A stretch of DNA of 59,246 bases from Paenibacillus sp. HB172176 (GCF_011947265.1 NZ_JAATHD010000031.1:1-59246), one strand, 5' to 3'; counted from the first letter of the stretch, positions 18,360 to 28,212 are shown. Numbers and translations are program-made. The notes: a model not told the origin generated them from the sequence alone.

Positions 18360-20555
18360 TTAAGACTGTTGTTGATCACCCTTCATCAATTGCTGAAACT
18401 CGCTGGGAAGCATGCCGGCATGCTTGATGAAAAGCCGGGTCAGAATGTCCGTATTACAGCCGGTCAACTCGGAAATTTGCTTGATTCTCATATCCGGATC
18501 AGACTTCATGATCTCGCAAGCCTTCTGAAAGCGAAACTCTCCAATATACTCCTTGAAGTTGCGTCCGACGGTATTTTTAAACAAGGTCGACACGTAATTG
18601 CGTGATAGATTCAGGTGATCGGCCAAATCGAACAGGCCAATGTCCCTTTGATAATGTTCGTGAATATAGGACAGCATTTTGGCGGCAAGCCCCGAGGTTG
18701 ACTTGTCTTGCTCTTGCGCGAACCAAGCCTCGAACAAGCGGAGCACATGTTCAACCTTATGATGCAATTCCTCGAAGGTCTGGCAGGAGCGAAAGCGCGG
18801 ATTGGCGGCCTCGGCTCCGATTGGCTCCAGATTCTCGACTCCGGCGCCATCCATAATCCGGGTAACGGTCGCTTCAAGCATGCGGGTCAAGGGTGGCAAG
18901 CTTGTCTTGCGTTCCACGCTATTCGTGTGAATCAATTCCTCAAGCGCAGCCCTCCATACGGATGTCTTGCCATGGACGACGGCATTCACAATCGATTGCT
19001 CCACTTGCAAGGGATAATAGACGGAGCTTGTCCAATGGGCGTTCAACTCCTTCACTCGAATGACTTTGGAATTGACGTTCCAATAAAGCTGCTGATCGGC
19101 CGCATTGACCAGTTGGCGATAGGAAGCCGGGATAGCGTGCAGAGTGGAGCATGGCGAACCGACAATTGCCGAGATTTCCAGGCCGAGCTTTGGCTCAACG
19201 GAGATGATCGAGTTGCGAAGTCGTTCGAGATCGATCTTTTCTTCATCCGAATGGACGACGATGACCTGCGTTTCAAAATTCAGGTCCACGATTCGAAATA
19301 ATCGTCTGGCTGCGAATATTGCTTCAAGAGAAGCTTGCAGACTGTGTTTGGAATCGAGCACAATGTTCTGCAGGAACTCCGTAGTGAATTGCCCGGTGTC
19401 AGCATACTTGAGCAGGATCGCGACAAAGGGTCCCTCGACCTGAAGCTGCGGGAAGGGATTGAGCGCCTCATCGATACGTTCCGGGGGAATGAGGCCAAGC
19501 AATAGCTCGCGGAATTGCTTGTTCTCGACCGAAATTTGATATTCCCCGAGCGAATGGGACATCGTCTCCATATCGAAATGCAAGGATTGAATGGTGTTGC
19601 GAATATGAGCGAATTCATCTCCCTTCGTGAACGATTCCCCCGTCGATTGAAGAACGCCCTCGATCGGCGTATACATCCGATTGGTAATATAGGCCATCAG
19701 TCCGATGCTTGCGGCAAGCGCAAGCAAGCTGATGCCGATAATCATCATGAGCGTAGGCGACATGATCGATTGCGGTTCGTACAGGTACAAATAACTGAAT
19801 CCGCTAACCGTAGAGTATCCCATTCGATATTCTTTGTCTGAATTCTTCAACCCGGCTGACCAAATACTTTCCAATTCTCTCATATTCAGTTCTCCTGCGG
19901 AGGCTACAAGCTCGTTATTATAGAGGATGGCAAAGGTGCCCCCGCTTGGAAGCGCATTCAAATGAAACAATTGATAATCATAATAACTTGAGAAAATATA
20001 CAGTGGCTGCAATGCGCCGAGCCACTCTCTGCGGGCGATCACATACAGTTCCCGATCTCGGTCGTCGCGCACGGAGAGCACTTGCATCGGCAGGGTTCGA
20101 TTATCATTGAAGACCCGAATGATTTCCTGGAGTCGATCATCGTCGATATGAAATGTGGATTGGAAGAAATCAACGCTTCCAGTCATGTTATTCATCGTGA
20201 CGTAATCGTCCGTGATCATCGTGACGGCAATATCGTTATAGGGGGGCAATGTGATTCCCGATATGCCGTTCACGTATTGATAAAACTTCAGACGCTCGAA
20301 ATCGGTCATATATTGTCCCATATACTTCTTCGTGTAATCCGAGATGCTTAACATATGACCTATATATTGAGGGGATTGCAGCCTGCTGTCGGAATACTCA
20401 ATCAACTGCTGTGTAGTCGTCTCCAATGATTCGGAAAATTTGTTATGAAAGGATGTCCAGTAGAAACTGATAAAAACGATTTCCAGCAGGATTGTATAAA
20501 TGACTGCGATTCCCGCGAAGGTACGGAACATCTTTCTATAATAATGCAATGCCAT
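18360..20555 (-). CDS. AraC family regulator with extracytoplasmic sensor domain and two membrane segments
   Basis: 731 residues. Membrane segment 1 is about residues 13-32 (AGIAVIYTILLEIVFISFYW) and segment 2 about 272-292 (MMIIGISLLALAASIGLMAY). Between them is a ~240-residue outer sensor region. A short HAMP-like linker, a GGDEF-like degenerate middle part and a C-terminal AraC DNA-binding domain (DLADHLNLSRNYVSTLFKNTV, IKQISELTGCNTDILTRLF) follow. Such one-protein sensor-regulators in Paenibacillus sit beside lplB/ytcP-type importers. It diverges from the 20824 operon across 268 bases and most likely activates it on sensing a glycan fragment outside the cell. Confidence 0.9.
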   Translation of the reverse strand: MALHYYRKMFRTFAGIAVIYTILLEIVFISFYWTSFHNKFSESLETTTQQLIEYSDSRLQSPQYIGHMLSISDYTKKYMGQYMTDFERLKFYQYVNGISGITLPPYNDIAVTMITDDYVTMNNMTGSVDFFQSTFHIDDDRLQEIIRVFNDNRTLPMQVLSVRDDRDRELYVIARREWLGALQPLYIFSSYYDYQLFHLNALPSGGTFAILYNNELVASAGELNMRELESIWSAGLKNSDKEYRMGYSTVSGFSYLYLYEPQSIMSPTLMMIIGISLLALAASIGLMAYITNRMYTPIEGVLQSTGESFTKGDEFAHIRNTIQSLHFDMETMSHSLGEYQISVENKQFRELLLGLIPPERIDEALNPFPQLQVEGPFVAILLKYADTGQFTTEFLQNIVLDSKHSLQASLEAIFAARRLFRIVDLNFETQVIVVHSDEEKIDLERLRNSIISVEPKLGLEISAIVGSPCSTLHAIPASYRQLVNAADQQLYWNVNSKVIRVKELNAHWTSSVYYPLQVEQSIVNAVVHGKTSVWRAALEELIHTNSVERKTSLPPLTRMLEATVTRIMDGAGVENLEPIGAEAANPRFRSCQTFEELHHKVEHVLRLFEAWFAQEQDKSTSGLAAKMLSYIHEHYQRDIGLFDLADHLNLSRNYVSTLFKNTVGRNFKEYIGEFRFQKACEIMKSDPDMRIKQISELTGCNTDILTRLFIKHAGMLPSEFQQLMKGDQQQS

Positions 20556-20612
20556 TCCCCCTTATCTATATAGTTTTATTTTATCGGATACAGGCCTATA
20601 AATGAAGACGGG

Positions 20613-20673
20613 ACAGCCCCTTAAAAGTTACGGTTGCCTATTTTGTAAGAAATAAGGGCTGTTTCGGTATTTT
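20613..20673 (+). promoter_or_regulatory. Terminator-like hairpin in the control region of the permease operon
   Basis: ACAGCCCCTTA (20613-20623) pairs with TAAGGGCTGT (20653-20662) with one bulged C, and an inner TTAC/GTAA pair lies within the loop. TTTCGGTATTTTT follows. It would stop or attenuate any transcript entering from the left, including one starting just upstream. Role unproven. Confidence 0.45.
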
Positions 20674-20753
20674 TGCGGCGACAGGAAAAAGAAAGGGTTT
20701 TCATTGATAGACGAAGGTGTTACATTGCAAGAGCGGAAGGTTCACAAGCGAAC

Positions 20754-20767
20754 TGAAAGCGTTGCCG
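20754..20767 (+). promoter_or_regulatory. Possible CcpA (cre) site
   Basis: TGAAAGCGTTGCCG resembles the cre consensus TGNAANCGNNNNCA with the last base differing. It lies about 60 bases before the first permease start, a plausible place for carbon catabolite repression of a sugar importer. Confidence 0.3.
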
Positions 20768-20777
20768 TGGCATCATA

Positions 20778-20805
20778 GCCTGTAGCGATCGCGAACGCGA
20801 CAGGC
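20778..20805 (+). promoter_or_regulatory. Hairpin immediately upstream of the permease ribosome site
   Basis: GCCTGT (20778-20783) pairs with ACAGGC (20800-20805) and GCG/CGC can pair inside. The hairpin ends five bases before AGGAGG (20811-20816). It may shape translation of the first permease gene. Confidence 0.4.
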
Positions 20806-20823
20806 GCATTAGGAGGGACGGAT

Positions 20824-21774
20824 TTGAAACAAAAGGAATTGCACGCATCAACAGGCAGTCGGTCCCGCCGGAGAGGAAGACTGGATTCTATCTTTGCCAA
20901 CCGTTATTTGTACATGATGATTGCTCCGTTTCTTCTTTATTACATCCTCTTTTATTATGTTCCTTTTAGCGGATTGCGAATGGCATTTATGGACTATAAG
21001 CCTTTTCTGGGGATGAGCGGGAGTCAGTGGGTCGGGTTTGACAATTTTATCGAATTTTTTAATGGACCGTTTTTTTGGAGGATTATTCGCAACACCATCT
21101 ATATCAGTGTACTGATGTTGTTTTTTTCGTTTCCGATTCCCATTGTTCTCGCGATATTGTTCAATGAGCTTGGAAGCAAAAGGTTTCGAACTCTCGTGCA
21201 GACCATCTCCTACATGCCGCATTTCATTTCAACGGTCGTCATTGCCGGGCTGGTCGTTAACTTTTTGTCGCCGTCAACGGGGATCGTCAATATTTTTCTC
21301 AATATGATGGGCTTTGAAAGCGTTTATTTTTTAACGAAACCAGAATATTTCCGTGCCATTTATGTGATTCAAAGCATTTGGGCCACCGCGGGATTTTCTT
21401 CGATTATTTTCTATTCGTCCTTGATGTCTATCGATTCGTCTCAATATGAAGCCGCTACCATTGATGGAGCGGGGCGATTCAAACAGATTCTGCATGTCTC
21501 GCTGCCGGGATTGTATTCGACGATCGGCATTATGCTTATTCTCAGTATCGGCAACATTATGCATGTCGGTTACGAAATGATTATTCTGCTGTATCAGCCA
21601 ATCACTTATGAAACGGCCGATGTTATAGGATCTTTCGTATACAGGATGGGGATGGAGAATACGAATTACTCCATGTCAACGGCCGTAGGCTTGTTTAATG
21701 GGATCATTTCATTAGTTCTGGTGTTGACGGCCAATCGGATTTCCAAAAAAATTAGCGAGGTATCCATTGTATGA
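20824..21774 (+). CDS. Sugar ABC transporter permease (LplB/YtcP-partner type)
   Basis: 316 residues, six predicted membrane segments, MalF-like inner-membrane permease. The N-terminus RRGRLDSIFANRYLYMMIAP and the EAA loop YEAATIDGAGRFKQILHVSLP, which docks the ATPase, are typical of LplB-type permeases. The start is TTG 20824 with AGGAGG seven bases upstream. It is the first gene of permease-permease-lipoprotein-lyase-isomerase. No ATPase gene is present; such importers usually share an MsmX-type ATPase encoded elsewhere. Confidence 0.93.
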   Translation: MKQKELHASTGSRSRRRGRLDSIFANRYLYMMIAPFLLYYILFYYVPFSGLRMAFMDYKPFLGMSGSQWVGFDNFIEFFNGPFFWRIIRNTIYISVLMLFFSFPIPIVLAILFNELGSKRFRTLVQTISYMPHFISTVVIAGLVVNFLSPSTGIVNIFLNMMGFESVYFLTKPEYFRAIYVIQSIWATAGFSSIIFYSSLMSIDSSQYEAATIDGAGRFKQILHVSLPGLYSTIGIMLILSIGNIMHVGYEMIILLYQPITYETADVIGSFVYRMGMENTNYSMSTAVGLFNGIISLVLVLTANRISKKISEVSIV

Positions 21775-21790
21775 GGAGGGGAATCGGAGG

Positions 21791-22660
21791 ATGAGTCGAA
21801 CAACGGGAGAAAAAATATTCGGCGCCGTCAATATCGGATTTATGCTGGTCCTGATGGCGGCGACGCTGTATCCCCTCTATTACGTGGTAATTGCCGCCAT
21901 CTCCAATCCGATGGCCGTATCGATGGGAACCGTTACGGTTTGGCCGCAGGGCCTGGCGTTGGACTCCTTCAAGAAAGTGGTCAGCATGGATAATATCTGG
22001 ACGGCATACGGGAATACGATCTTCTATTCCGTCGTGGGCACGGCAATCAGCATGACGCTGACAGTACTGGGCGGTTATCCGTTATCCAAGCGGCGGTTGA
22101 ACGGAAGAAAAGTGATTACGATCTTCATATTAGTCACTCTGTGGTTCAACGCCGGCATGATGCCGACCTATTTGAATTTTCAGAACCTCGGATTGTTAGA
22201 TACGCGATTGGGTATTTTGCTTTGCTTCGCCGTGGATACGTTTTATGTCATTCTTATGCGTACTTTTTTTGAGAATGTGCCTGATTCCATGGAAGAATCG
22301 GCCAAGATGGACGGAGCTAACGACTGGACGATTCTGACGCGCATCTATTTGCCGCTATCCTTGCCTGCGCTTGCGACGCTGACCATGTACTATTTCGTAG
22401 GACGCTGGAATGCGTATTTCTGGTCGATGCTATTGCTTAGGGATCAGGATCTGGTTCCGCTGCAAGTATTGCTGAAGAAGCTCATCGTTGAAGTGTCGTA
22501 TAATAATAACGAAACTTTCGATATGAGCGCCAATCTCATGACGGAGCAGACGATTGTTTATGCGACCATCGTTGTCGCCGTATTGCCGATGCTTGTGATG
22601 TATCCATTCATTCAACGTTTTTTTATCAAAGGAATTATGGTAGGCGCAATTAAAGGGTAA
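21791..22660 (+). CDS. Carbohydrate ABC transporter permease (MalG/YtcP type)
   Basis: 289 residues with six membrane segments. The EAA loop is MEESAKMDGANDWTILTRIYLPLS and the C-terminus ends in the usual FIKGIMVGAIKG of YtcP-type permeases. ATG 21791 is chosen with AGGAGGGG (21774-21781) about nine bases upstream; a TTG at 21767 inside the previous gene's end is in frame but less likely. It pairs with the permease gene before it. Confidence 0.93.
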   Translation: MSRTTGEKIFGAVNIGFMLVLMAATLYPLYYVVIAAISNPMAVSMGTVTVWPQGLALDSFKKVVSMDNIWTAYGNTIFYSVVGTAISMTLTVLGGYPLSKRRLNGRKVITIFILVTLWFNAGMMPTYLNFQNLGLLDTRLGILLCFAVDTFYVILMRTFFENVPDSMEESAKMDGANDWTILTRIYLPLSLPALATLTMYYFVGRWNAYFWSMLLLRDQDLVPLQVLLKKLIVEVSYNNNETFDMSANLMTEQTIVYATIVVAVLPMLVMYPFIQRFFIKGIMVGAIKG

Positions 22661-22708
22661 TCGCCATTCTGAGCAAAGACACGACTAATCAATTGGGGGA
22701 ATCGATCC

Positions 22709-24346
22709 ATGAATAAAAATCTTTCAAAAAGTTTACTGTTAGCGCTGCTTGGCAGTATGCTCCTGACCGCTTGCACCGGCAACTCGAACGAGGCTGACAA
22801 TGGCAAATCGGGTTCCGTTGCCCCGACCAGTTCATCTGCTTCGGGGGGAACGCAAACCTCGGGATACAACGGCGTCGACAATCTGAAGGTGTCGGAGGAG
22901 CCGCTTACGGTGTCCTTATTCTATTCTTTCGGAATAAACGGGGCGCCTAAAGGGGATATGCCGGTCTGGAAGAAAACGGCGGAAATTACGAATGTTACGA
23001 TGAAGAATGTCGCCAATGAATCGATCTCCGACGATCAGCAATCGTTGAATACGATGCTGGCATCCGGTGATATTCCCGATATTATTCAAGGAAGCTTGAC
23101 GATGCTGAATCCTGTCATTTCGCAAGGCGTTTTTATTCCGTTGGATGATCTGATTGATCAATATGCACCCAATATCAAGAAGTTTCTGGAGGATTATCCG
23201 GATGCGCGCCGTGCCGGTACCGCTCCGGACGGCAGCTTGTACGCGATTACGGGAACGCTTGGCGGCGAGCCGGGCAAGGCGCTGCCGGCCGTGGGCTACT
23301 TCGTTCGCCAAGATTGGCTGGATAAGCTGAACCTGCAGACGCCAACGACGCTCGAAGAGTATAAGGATGTCTTGTACGCCTTCCGGAATCAGGATCCGAA
23401 CGGCAACAACAAGAAGGACGAAATTCCGTACTTCTTCCGGGACAAGGGAATTGCGAACTTGCTTCAACTGTGGGGAGCCCACAAAGATTGGTATATCGGA
23501 GAGGACGACAAAGTTCATCAGGGGAAGGCCGAGCCTGAGTACAAGGCGGCTATGAAGGAGCTCGCCCAGTGGTATAAGGACGGCATTATCGATCCGGAAA
23601 TCTTCACCCGCGGTTCCCAAGCCCGTCAGTACTTGCTCGGCAACAATCTGGGCGGTGCAACGATTGACTGGTTCGCTTCGACCTCTGCTGTGAACGATGC
23701 CGTGAGAGAGCAAGTGCCGGACATTCATTTTGCCGCTATTGCGCCGCCTGCGGATGTTAACGGCGTCGTCAAGATGGATATTACCCGTCCGGCGATTCAT
23801 GGCATGGCTTGGGGAATTTCGAGCGCTGCGAAGGATCCGGTCACTGTCATTAAATACCTGGACTTCTTCTTCAGCGAGCAAGGCGAGATGCTGATGAACT
23901 ATGGTATTGAAGGCGAGGACTACACGATGATTGACGGTGAGCCGGTACCATCGGACGAAGCGCTTACCTATCCGACCGGATTTCCTTTCTACCTCAGAAG
24001 CATCGGAGCCGGCTACGAGATCGGACGCCGAGGCAGTTCGGACAGCGAAGTGAATACGATGAACGAGATTGGCAAAGCGGGGTTTACGATGTATGCGGAA
24101 AGCGATTGGTTGTCGCAGCCCTTTCCAACCCTTTCCTATACGGAAGAGGAAAGAAAAACTATTGATAACGCGATGGTCAATTTGAAGCCATTCATTGATG
24201 AATACGAGCAGAAGGTTCTTATGGGGGCCGAGGATGCAGATTCCTCCTGGGATAAGCATCTGGAAGAAATGAACAAGATGAATCTGCAAAAAGCGTTGGA
24301 TGCTTATAACAGCGCTTATGAAAGGTATAAGGCCGATAATAACTGA
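22709..24346 (+). CDS. Sugar ABC transporter substrate-binding lipoprotein
   Basis: 545 residues. The signal peptide ends in lipobox LLTAC, followed by a Ser/Gly-rich linker. The body is a family-1 extracellular solute-binding protein of the YtcQ/LipO type and has the loop DPNGNNKKDE, like the one in the 152-1693 protein. A GGGGGA ribosome site precedes ATG 22709. It should capture oligosaccharides released by the secreted lyase encoded next and pass them to the two permeases upstream. Because that lyase resembles heparinase II/III enzymes, an acidic (uronic acid) oligosaccharide is a reasonable guess. Confidence 0.92.
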   Translation: MNKNLSKSLLLALLGSMLLTACTGNSNEADNGKSGSVAPTSSSASGGTQTSGYNGVDNLKVSEEPLTVSLFYSFGINGAPKGDMPVWKKTAEITNVTMKNVANESISDDQQSLNTMLASGDIPDIIQGSLTMLNPVISQGVFIPLDDLIDQYAPNIKKFLEDYPDARRAGTAPDGSLYAITGTLGGEPGKALPAVGYFVRQDWLDKLNLQTPTTLEEYKDVLYAFRNQDPNGNNKKDEIPYFFRDKGIANLLQLWGAHKDWYIGEDDKVHQGKAEPEYKAAMKELAQWYKDGIIDPEIFTRGSQARQYLLGNNLGGATIDWFASTSAVNDAVREQVPDIHFAAIAPPADVNGVVKMDITRPAIHGMAWGISSAAKDPVTVIKYLDFFFSEQGEMLMNYGIEGEDYTMIDGEPVPSDEALTYPTGFPFYLRSIGAGYEIGRRGSSDSEVNTMNEIGKAGFTMYAESDWLSQPFPTLSYTEEERKTIDNAMVNLKPFIDEYEQKVLMGAEDADSSWDKHLEEMNKMNLQKALDAYNSAYERYKADNN

Positions 24347-24366
24347 CGGCGCTTAAGCATGAAACC

Positions 24367-24404
24367 AACTGTTCCTCCCGAAAGCGGACCCGGGAGGAAC
24401 AGTT
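24367..24404 (+). promoter_or_regulatory. Perfect 14-bp intercistronic hairpin between lipoprotein and lyase genes
   Basis: Arms 24367-24380 and 24391-24404 are perfect complements with a 10-base loop. No T-run follows (TATAGGAATGGG), so it is not a classic terminator. It starts 21 bases after the lipoprotein stop and ends just before the next ribosome site (GGGAGGGGG). A role in protecting the upstream mRNA 3' end or limiting the lyase is inferred. Confidence 0.65.
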
Positions 24405-24428
24405 ATAGGAATGGGAGGGGGTAAGATC

Positions 24429-27400
24429 ATGAAGCTGGAATGGGAAAAGCCAAACAGGATAGTGTCCTTATTCATTTGTTTTTGTTTATTTTTGCAATGT
24501 ATTACCGCATACTTCATACATGCCGATACGGCTGCGGCTACTGCGGCTACTTACGATCTGGATACGGTGATTGAGCTGGAGAACACCGATTTTCAAGGCG
24601 CATTTTCGGTGGTGGAAAATGTATACGCTTCCGGCGGCGAATATATTGTAAACAATGACAGCGGCGGAAATCTGAGCGACCCTGACGGTCAGGAACCGGA
24701 AATTCTGTTGCCGCTAACCATGGAGGAAGCCGGCACTTACTATGTCTGGCTTAGGGCCAATGCGCTTAATAGCGGGCGGGATTCATTCTATATCGGCTTT
24801 AACGACGAAACATTAAATAGTAAACCTTACGGCACCACCTTCCCGATTCGCGAGGACGGGAGTTTCATCTGGGTGCGGGTGAAAACGGCGACGCTCAGTG
24901 CAGGAGAGAATACATTGAAGCTCTATCATCGCGAGCGAGGGCTTCAAATGGACGCTATCTACGTGACATCTCGCGCATGGTTCGATCCTGACGCGGCACC
25001 GCCGCCAACGTATGCGCTGGATACGACAATCGAGCTGGAGGATACGCCGTTCCAGGGGAATTTCACGGTGGAAGAGAGCGTGTACGCTTCCGGGGGCCAA
25101 TATATATCGGACACCGTATCGAGCGGCAACCTGACCGATCCCGACAGCCAAATGCCGGAAATAGCGATGTCGTTCGAGATTGATGAGGCGGACACGTACT
25201 ACGTGTGGCTGCGGGGCAACGCGGCGAGCAGCTCGGCCGACTCGTTCTATCTCGGCTTCAATAACGAGGAGCTGAGCGGCGGGTCCTACAGCAGCTTCCC
25301 AATTCGCGAGGACGGCAGCTATAGATGGGTGCGAGTCAAAGCAGTCTCGCTCGAAGAGGGGACGAATACACTGAAAATCTATCACCGCGAGAAGGGGCTC
25401 AAGATGGACGCGATTATGGTCACCTCGAACGCGCTCAACAATCCCGCCAGTTCCGAATACGTGGAGCCGGCTTACCCGATGCCTTCCGAGTTTACTCCGC
25501 CGGCTGGTCATCCGCGAATTTATTTTGGAAGCGATGATATTCCGGATATTCTCGCGAATAGCGTCAAGCCGCAAAATGCGGACGCAATGGCCAAGTTTCA
25601 GGCCAATTTGCTTTCGACCGCGGACGGCAGCCTGCCCGTTGTCGCGGGGAGCGCCAACTTTAACGCCGCGACGCTCGACGTCATTGAGAGCCGCGCGTTC
25701 GAATACGCGCTTCATGGCGACACGCAGATCGGTCTCAGCGCGATTTCCGCGATGCGCAATTTTATGGAGACGGTGAGGTTCTCTTCGACAGACTATAACG
25801 GACAAGGGCAATCCATCTTCGTCGCTGCTGAAGTGTATGATTGGTGCTACGCGCTGCTGACGAGCCAGGATCAATCGAAATTCATCAATTTCGTGACGTC
25901 TGCGGCGTCGCTTATGGAGATTGGATGGCCGCCGGTCAAACAAGGAGCCGTCGTTGGCCATGGGGTAGAAGGTCAGCTTTTGCGAGATTTGGCGGCTGCG
26001 GGCATCGCGATGTACGATGAACGGCCCGATATTTTTCAGCATACGGTCGGACGCATCTTTGCGGAGTATATCGATCCGAAGCTATTTATGTACCAGGCGC
26101 AAGCGCACAATCAAGGAGACAATTATATGCAGTACCGCTTTCAGTGGGAAATACTGTCGACCTGGTTGTTCGATCGTGCCGGATATGCCGAGATTTTTGG
26201 CCCCGATCAGCAATACGTAATGTATTGGCCGCTCTATGCCAGACGTCCCGACGGCGTGGTTCTGCGCGACGGAGACAGCAGTCGCAACAATAATGTAGTT
26301 GGGAAGTATGACCCGTCGTTCTACCGCTCCATGCTGCTGGCAGGCAATTACTTCAACGATCCGTATTTGAAGGAAGAAGGAATGCGGGAGCTGCCGTTTT
26401 TGAAGCTGCCGGATCCATTCAGCAATCAAACGATTAACCCGGTCGAGTTTCTAGTGTTCAATAACCCGGATCTTGGCGGCCGACCAACCAGTGAGCTGCC
26501 GATGACGATGTACTATCCGTCGCCGAAGGGAGGAATGATCGCCCGGACCGGCTGGGAGGATGGCTTCGATTCCCCGGCTGTCGTGGCGGAGATGGAGATT
26601 AACGAATGGTGGTTCGGCAATCACCAGCATCTGGATGCAGGGTCCTTCCAGATTTATTATAAAGGCGCGCTCGCGACCGATTCAGGGTACTACAAGGCCG
26701 CTCTGACAACGCCCAGCCAGACCAATAACGGCAGCACGGCATACGGGAGTCTCCATGACATCGATTATAACAAGCGTTCCATTGCGCATAATACGATGCT
26801 TGTCTACGATCCGGACGAAGAGTTCGTCCGCGGGGGCGTCCGCGCCAACGACGGCGGGCAGCGCATTCCGAACGAAGGCAAGGAGCCGAGGACGCTGGAA
26901 GAGATGCAGGACCCGGATAACGGATACCAGACAGGAGAGATTCTCGGTCATGAATTTGGCGAGGACCCTGTTGAGCCGAATTATACCTACTTGAAGGGCG
27001 ATCTGACAAAGGCATACTCGGATAAAATATCAGATTACGAACGAAGCTTCATGTTCCTGAATTTACAGGATGACGATCATCCGGCGGCGATGGTGGTGTT
27101 CGACCGCGTCGTGTCCTCGAATCCCGACTTTAAAAAGACTTGGCTGCTGCACGGCTTGGAAGAGCCCGTAATCACGGGCAACCGGACGGTGTTCAAAAAC
27201 GAGCGTCCCGGATACAATGGCAAGCTGACGGTCGATACGCTGCTGCCGCAGGCGAGTGACGCTCAAATTGAGAAGATCGGCGGACCGGGCCAGGAGTTTA
27301 TGGTGGATGGCGTCAATTACGACGCGTTGACCGTCCCCAATGGCAATAATGAAGGGGGAGGCTGGAGAATGGAGCTTTCCCCGCAAACGGCCAAAGCCGA

Positions 27401-28145
27401 GGATTATTTCCTGAACGTGCTTCAGGTGGGCGATGCCGATGCGGAGGTTGAAGCGCTGCCGGTTGCCAGAATTGAAACCGATGATGTGGCAGGCGCTGTT
27501 ATTGCAGACCGCGTAGTGGTGTTTGGCAAAAATAAACTGCGGACTTCCTCGGATGTTGAGTTCGAATTCTCGGGCGAAGGCGAATACGAGATTACCGTCG
27601 CCGATTTGACGGCAGGCACGTGGACGGTTGAACGTGACGATGTCGCGGTAGACGAGGCGATTGTAACGGAAGAAGGCGGCATCGCCGCATTCCATGGAAC
27701 ACCGGGAGCTTACAAGCTCGCCTATCTTAATGCCAATGCCGTTCGCCCTGTCATTCCCGTGGACCCGCCCGTCCATAACGAAACGGCCATTCGCGTCAAT
27801 AACACGTTTGTATACGCCGAGGTATCGCCCTTTATGGAAGGAGAACAGCTGTTGGTTCCGGTGCAAACCATCTTCAATCATCTGGATATCCCTTTTGCAT
27901 GGGACGAAGGGACCCAGACCGCGACGATAACCAAAGACGGGCAAGAGCTGACCATCGAGAGCGGTTCTTCCACCGCTTATCTGGATAATGAGCCGGTACC
28001 AATGCAAGCCCAAGCAAGAATAGTCGACGGTGTGTTTATGGCTCCGGCCAGCCTATTGTCGTCGGATACCTGCTTTGCTAATTTGGAGATGGATGATTTC
28101 GCGAACGTCTTGTACGTGACTCCATCCATAGAGCCTCCAATTTAA
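24429..28145 (+). CDS. Large secreted heparinase II/III-like polysaccharide lyase with two carbohydrate-binding repeats
   Basis: 1,238 residues. A signal peptide (about 1-38) is followed by two tandem ~145-residue repeats (about 42-185 and 195-335), both with ELEnTxFQG, YASGG, FPIREDGS and MDAIxVTS landmarks; they look like CBM6/35-type beta-sandwiches. Next comes a DUF4962-like alpha-helical region beginning HPRIYFGSDDI (about 357) and a heparinase II/III domain with Asn731-His732-Gln-His734 in NHQHLDAGSF, where His and Tyr act in known lyases. The last ~115 residues match the copper amine oxidase N-terminal-like (PF07833) domain common on Paenibacillus surface proteins. It should act outside the cell on an acidic polysaccharide. 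Family number and substrate cannot be fixed from sequence alone. Confidence 0.82.
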   Translation: MKLEWEKPNRIVSLFICFCLFLQCITAYFIHADTAAATAATYDLDTVIELENTDFQGAFSVVENVYASGGEYIVNNDSGGNLSDPDGQEPEILLPLTMEEAGTYYVWLRANALNSGRDSFYIGFNDETLNSKPYGTTFPIREDGSFIWVRVKTATLSAGENTLKLYHRERGLQMDAIYVTSRAWFDPDAAPPPTYALDTTIELEDTPFQGNFTVEESVYASGGQYISDTVSSGNLTDPDSQMPEIAMSFEIDEADTYYVWLRGNAASSSADSFYLGFNNEELSGGSYSSFPIREDGSYRWVRVKAVSLEEGTNTLKIYHREKGLKMDAIMVTSNALNNPASSEYVEPAYPMPSEFTPPAGHPRIYFGSDDIPDILANSVKPQNADAMAKFQANLLSTADGSLPVVAGSANFNAATLDVIESRAFEYALHGDTQIGLSAISAMRNFMETVRFSSTDYNGQGQSIFVAAEVYDWCYALLTSQDQSKFINFVTSAASLMEIGWPPVKQGAVVGHGVEGQLLRDLAAAGIAMYDERPDIFQHTVGRIFAEYIDPKLFMYQAQAHNQGDNYMQYRFQWEILSTWLFDRAGYAEIFGPDQQYVMYWPLYARRPDGVVLRDGDSSRNNNVVGKYDPSFYRSMLLAGNYFNDPYLKEEGMRELPFLKLPDPFSNQTINPVEFLVFNNPDLGGRPTSELPMTMYYPSPKGGMIARTGWEDGFDSPAVVAEMEINEWWFGNHQHLDAGSFQIYYKGALATDSGYYKAALTTPSQTNNGSTAYGSLHDIDYNKRSIAHNTMLVYDPDEEFVRGGVRANDGGQRIPNEGKEPRTLEEMQDPDNGYQTGEILGHEFGEDPVEPNYTYLKGDLTKAYSDKISDYERSFMFLNLQDDDHPAAMVVFDRVVSSNPDFKKTWLLHGLEEPVITGNRTVFKNERPGYNGKLTVDTLLPQASDAQIEKIGGPGQEFMVDGVNYDALTVPNGNNEGGGWRMELSPQTAKAEDYFLNVLQVGDADAEVEALPVARIETDDVAGAVIADRVVVFGKNKLRTSSDVEFEFSGEGEYEITVADLTAGTWTVERDDVAVDEAIVTEEGGIAAFHGTPGAYKLAYLNANAVRPVIPVDPPVHNETAIRVNNTFVYAEVSPFMEGEQLLVPVQTIFNHLDIPFAWDEGTQTATITKDGQELTIESGSSTAYLDNEPVPMQAQARIVDGVFMAPASLLSSDTCFANLEMDDFANVLYVTPSIEPPI

Positions 28146-28212
28146 GTAGGACCAGGACGGCGATTGCAAAGATTATCGTAATATACGGCATGATGAGGAA
28201 ACGGGTGAAACG

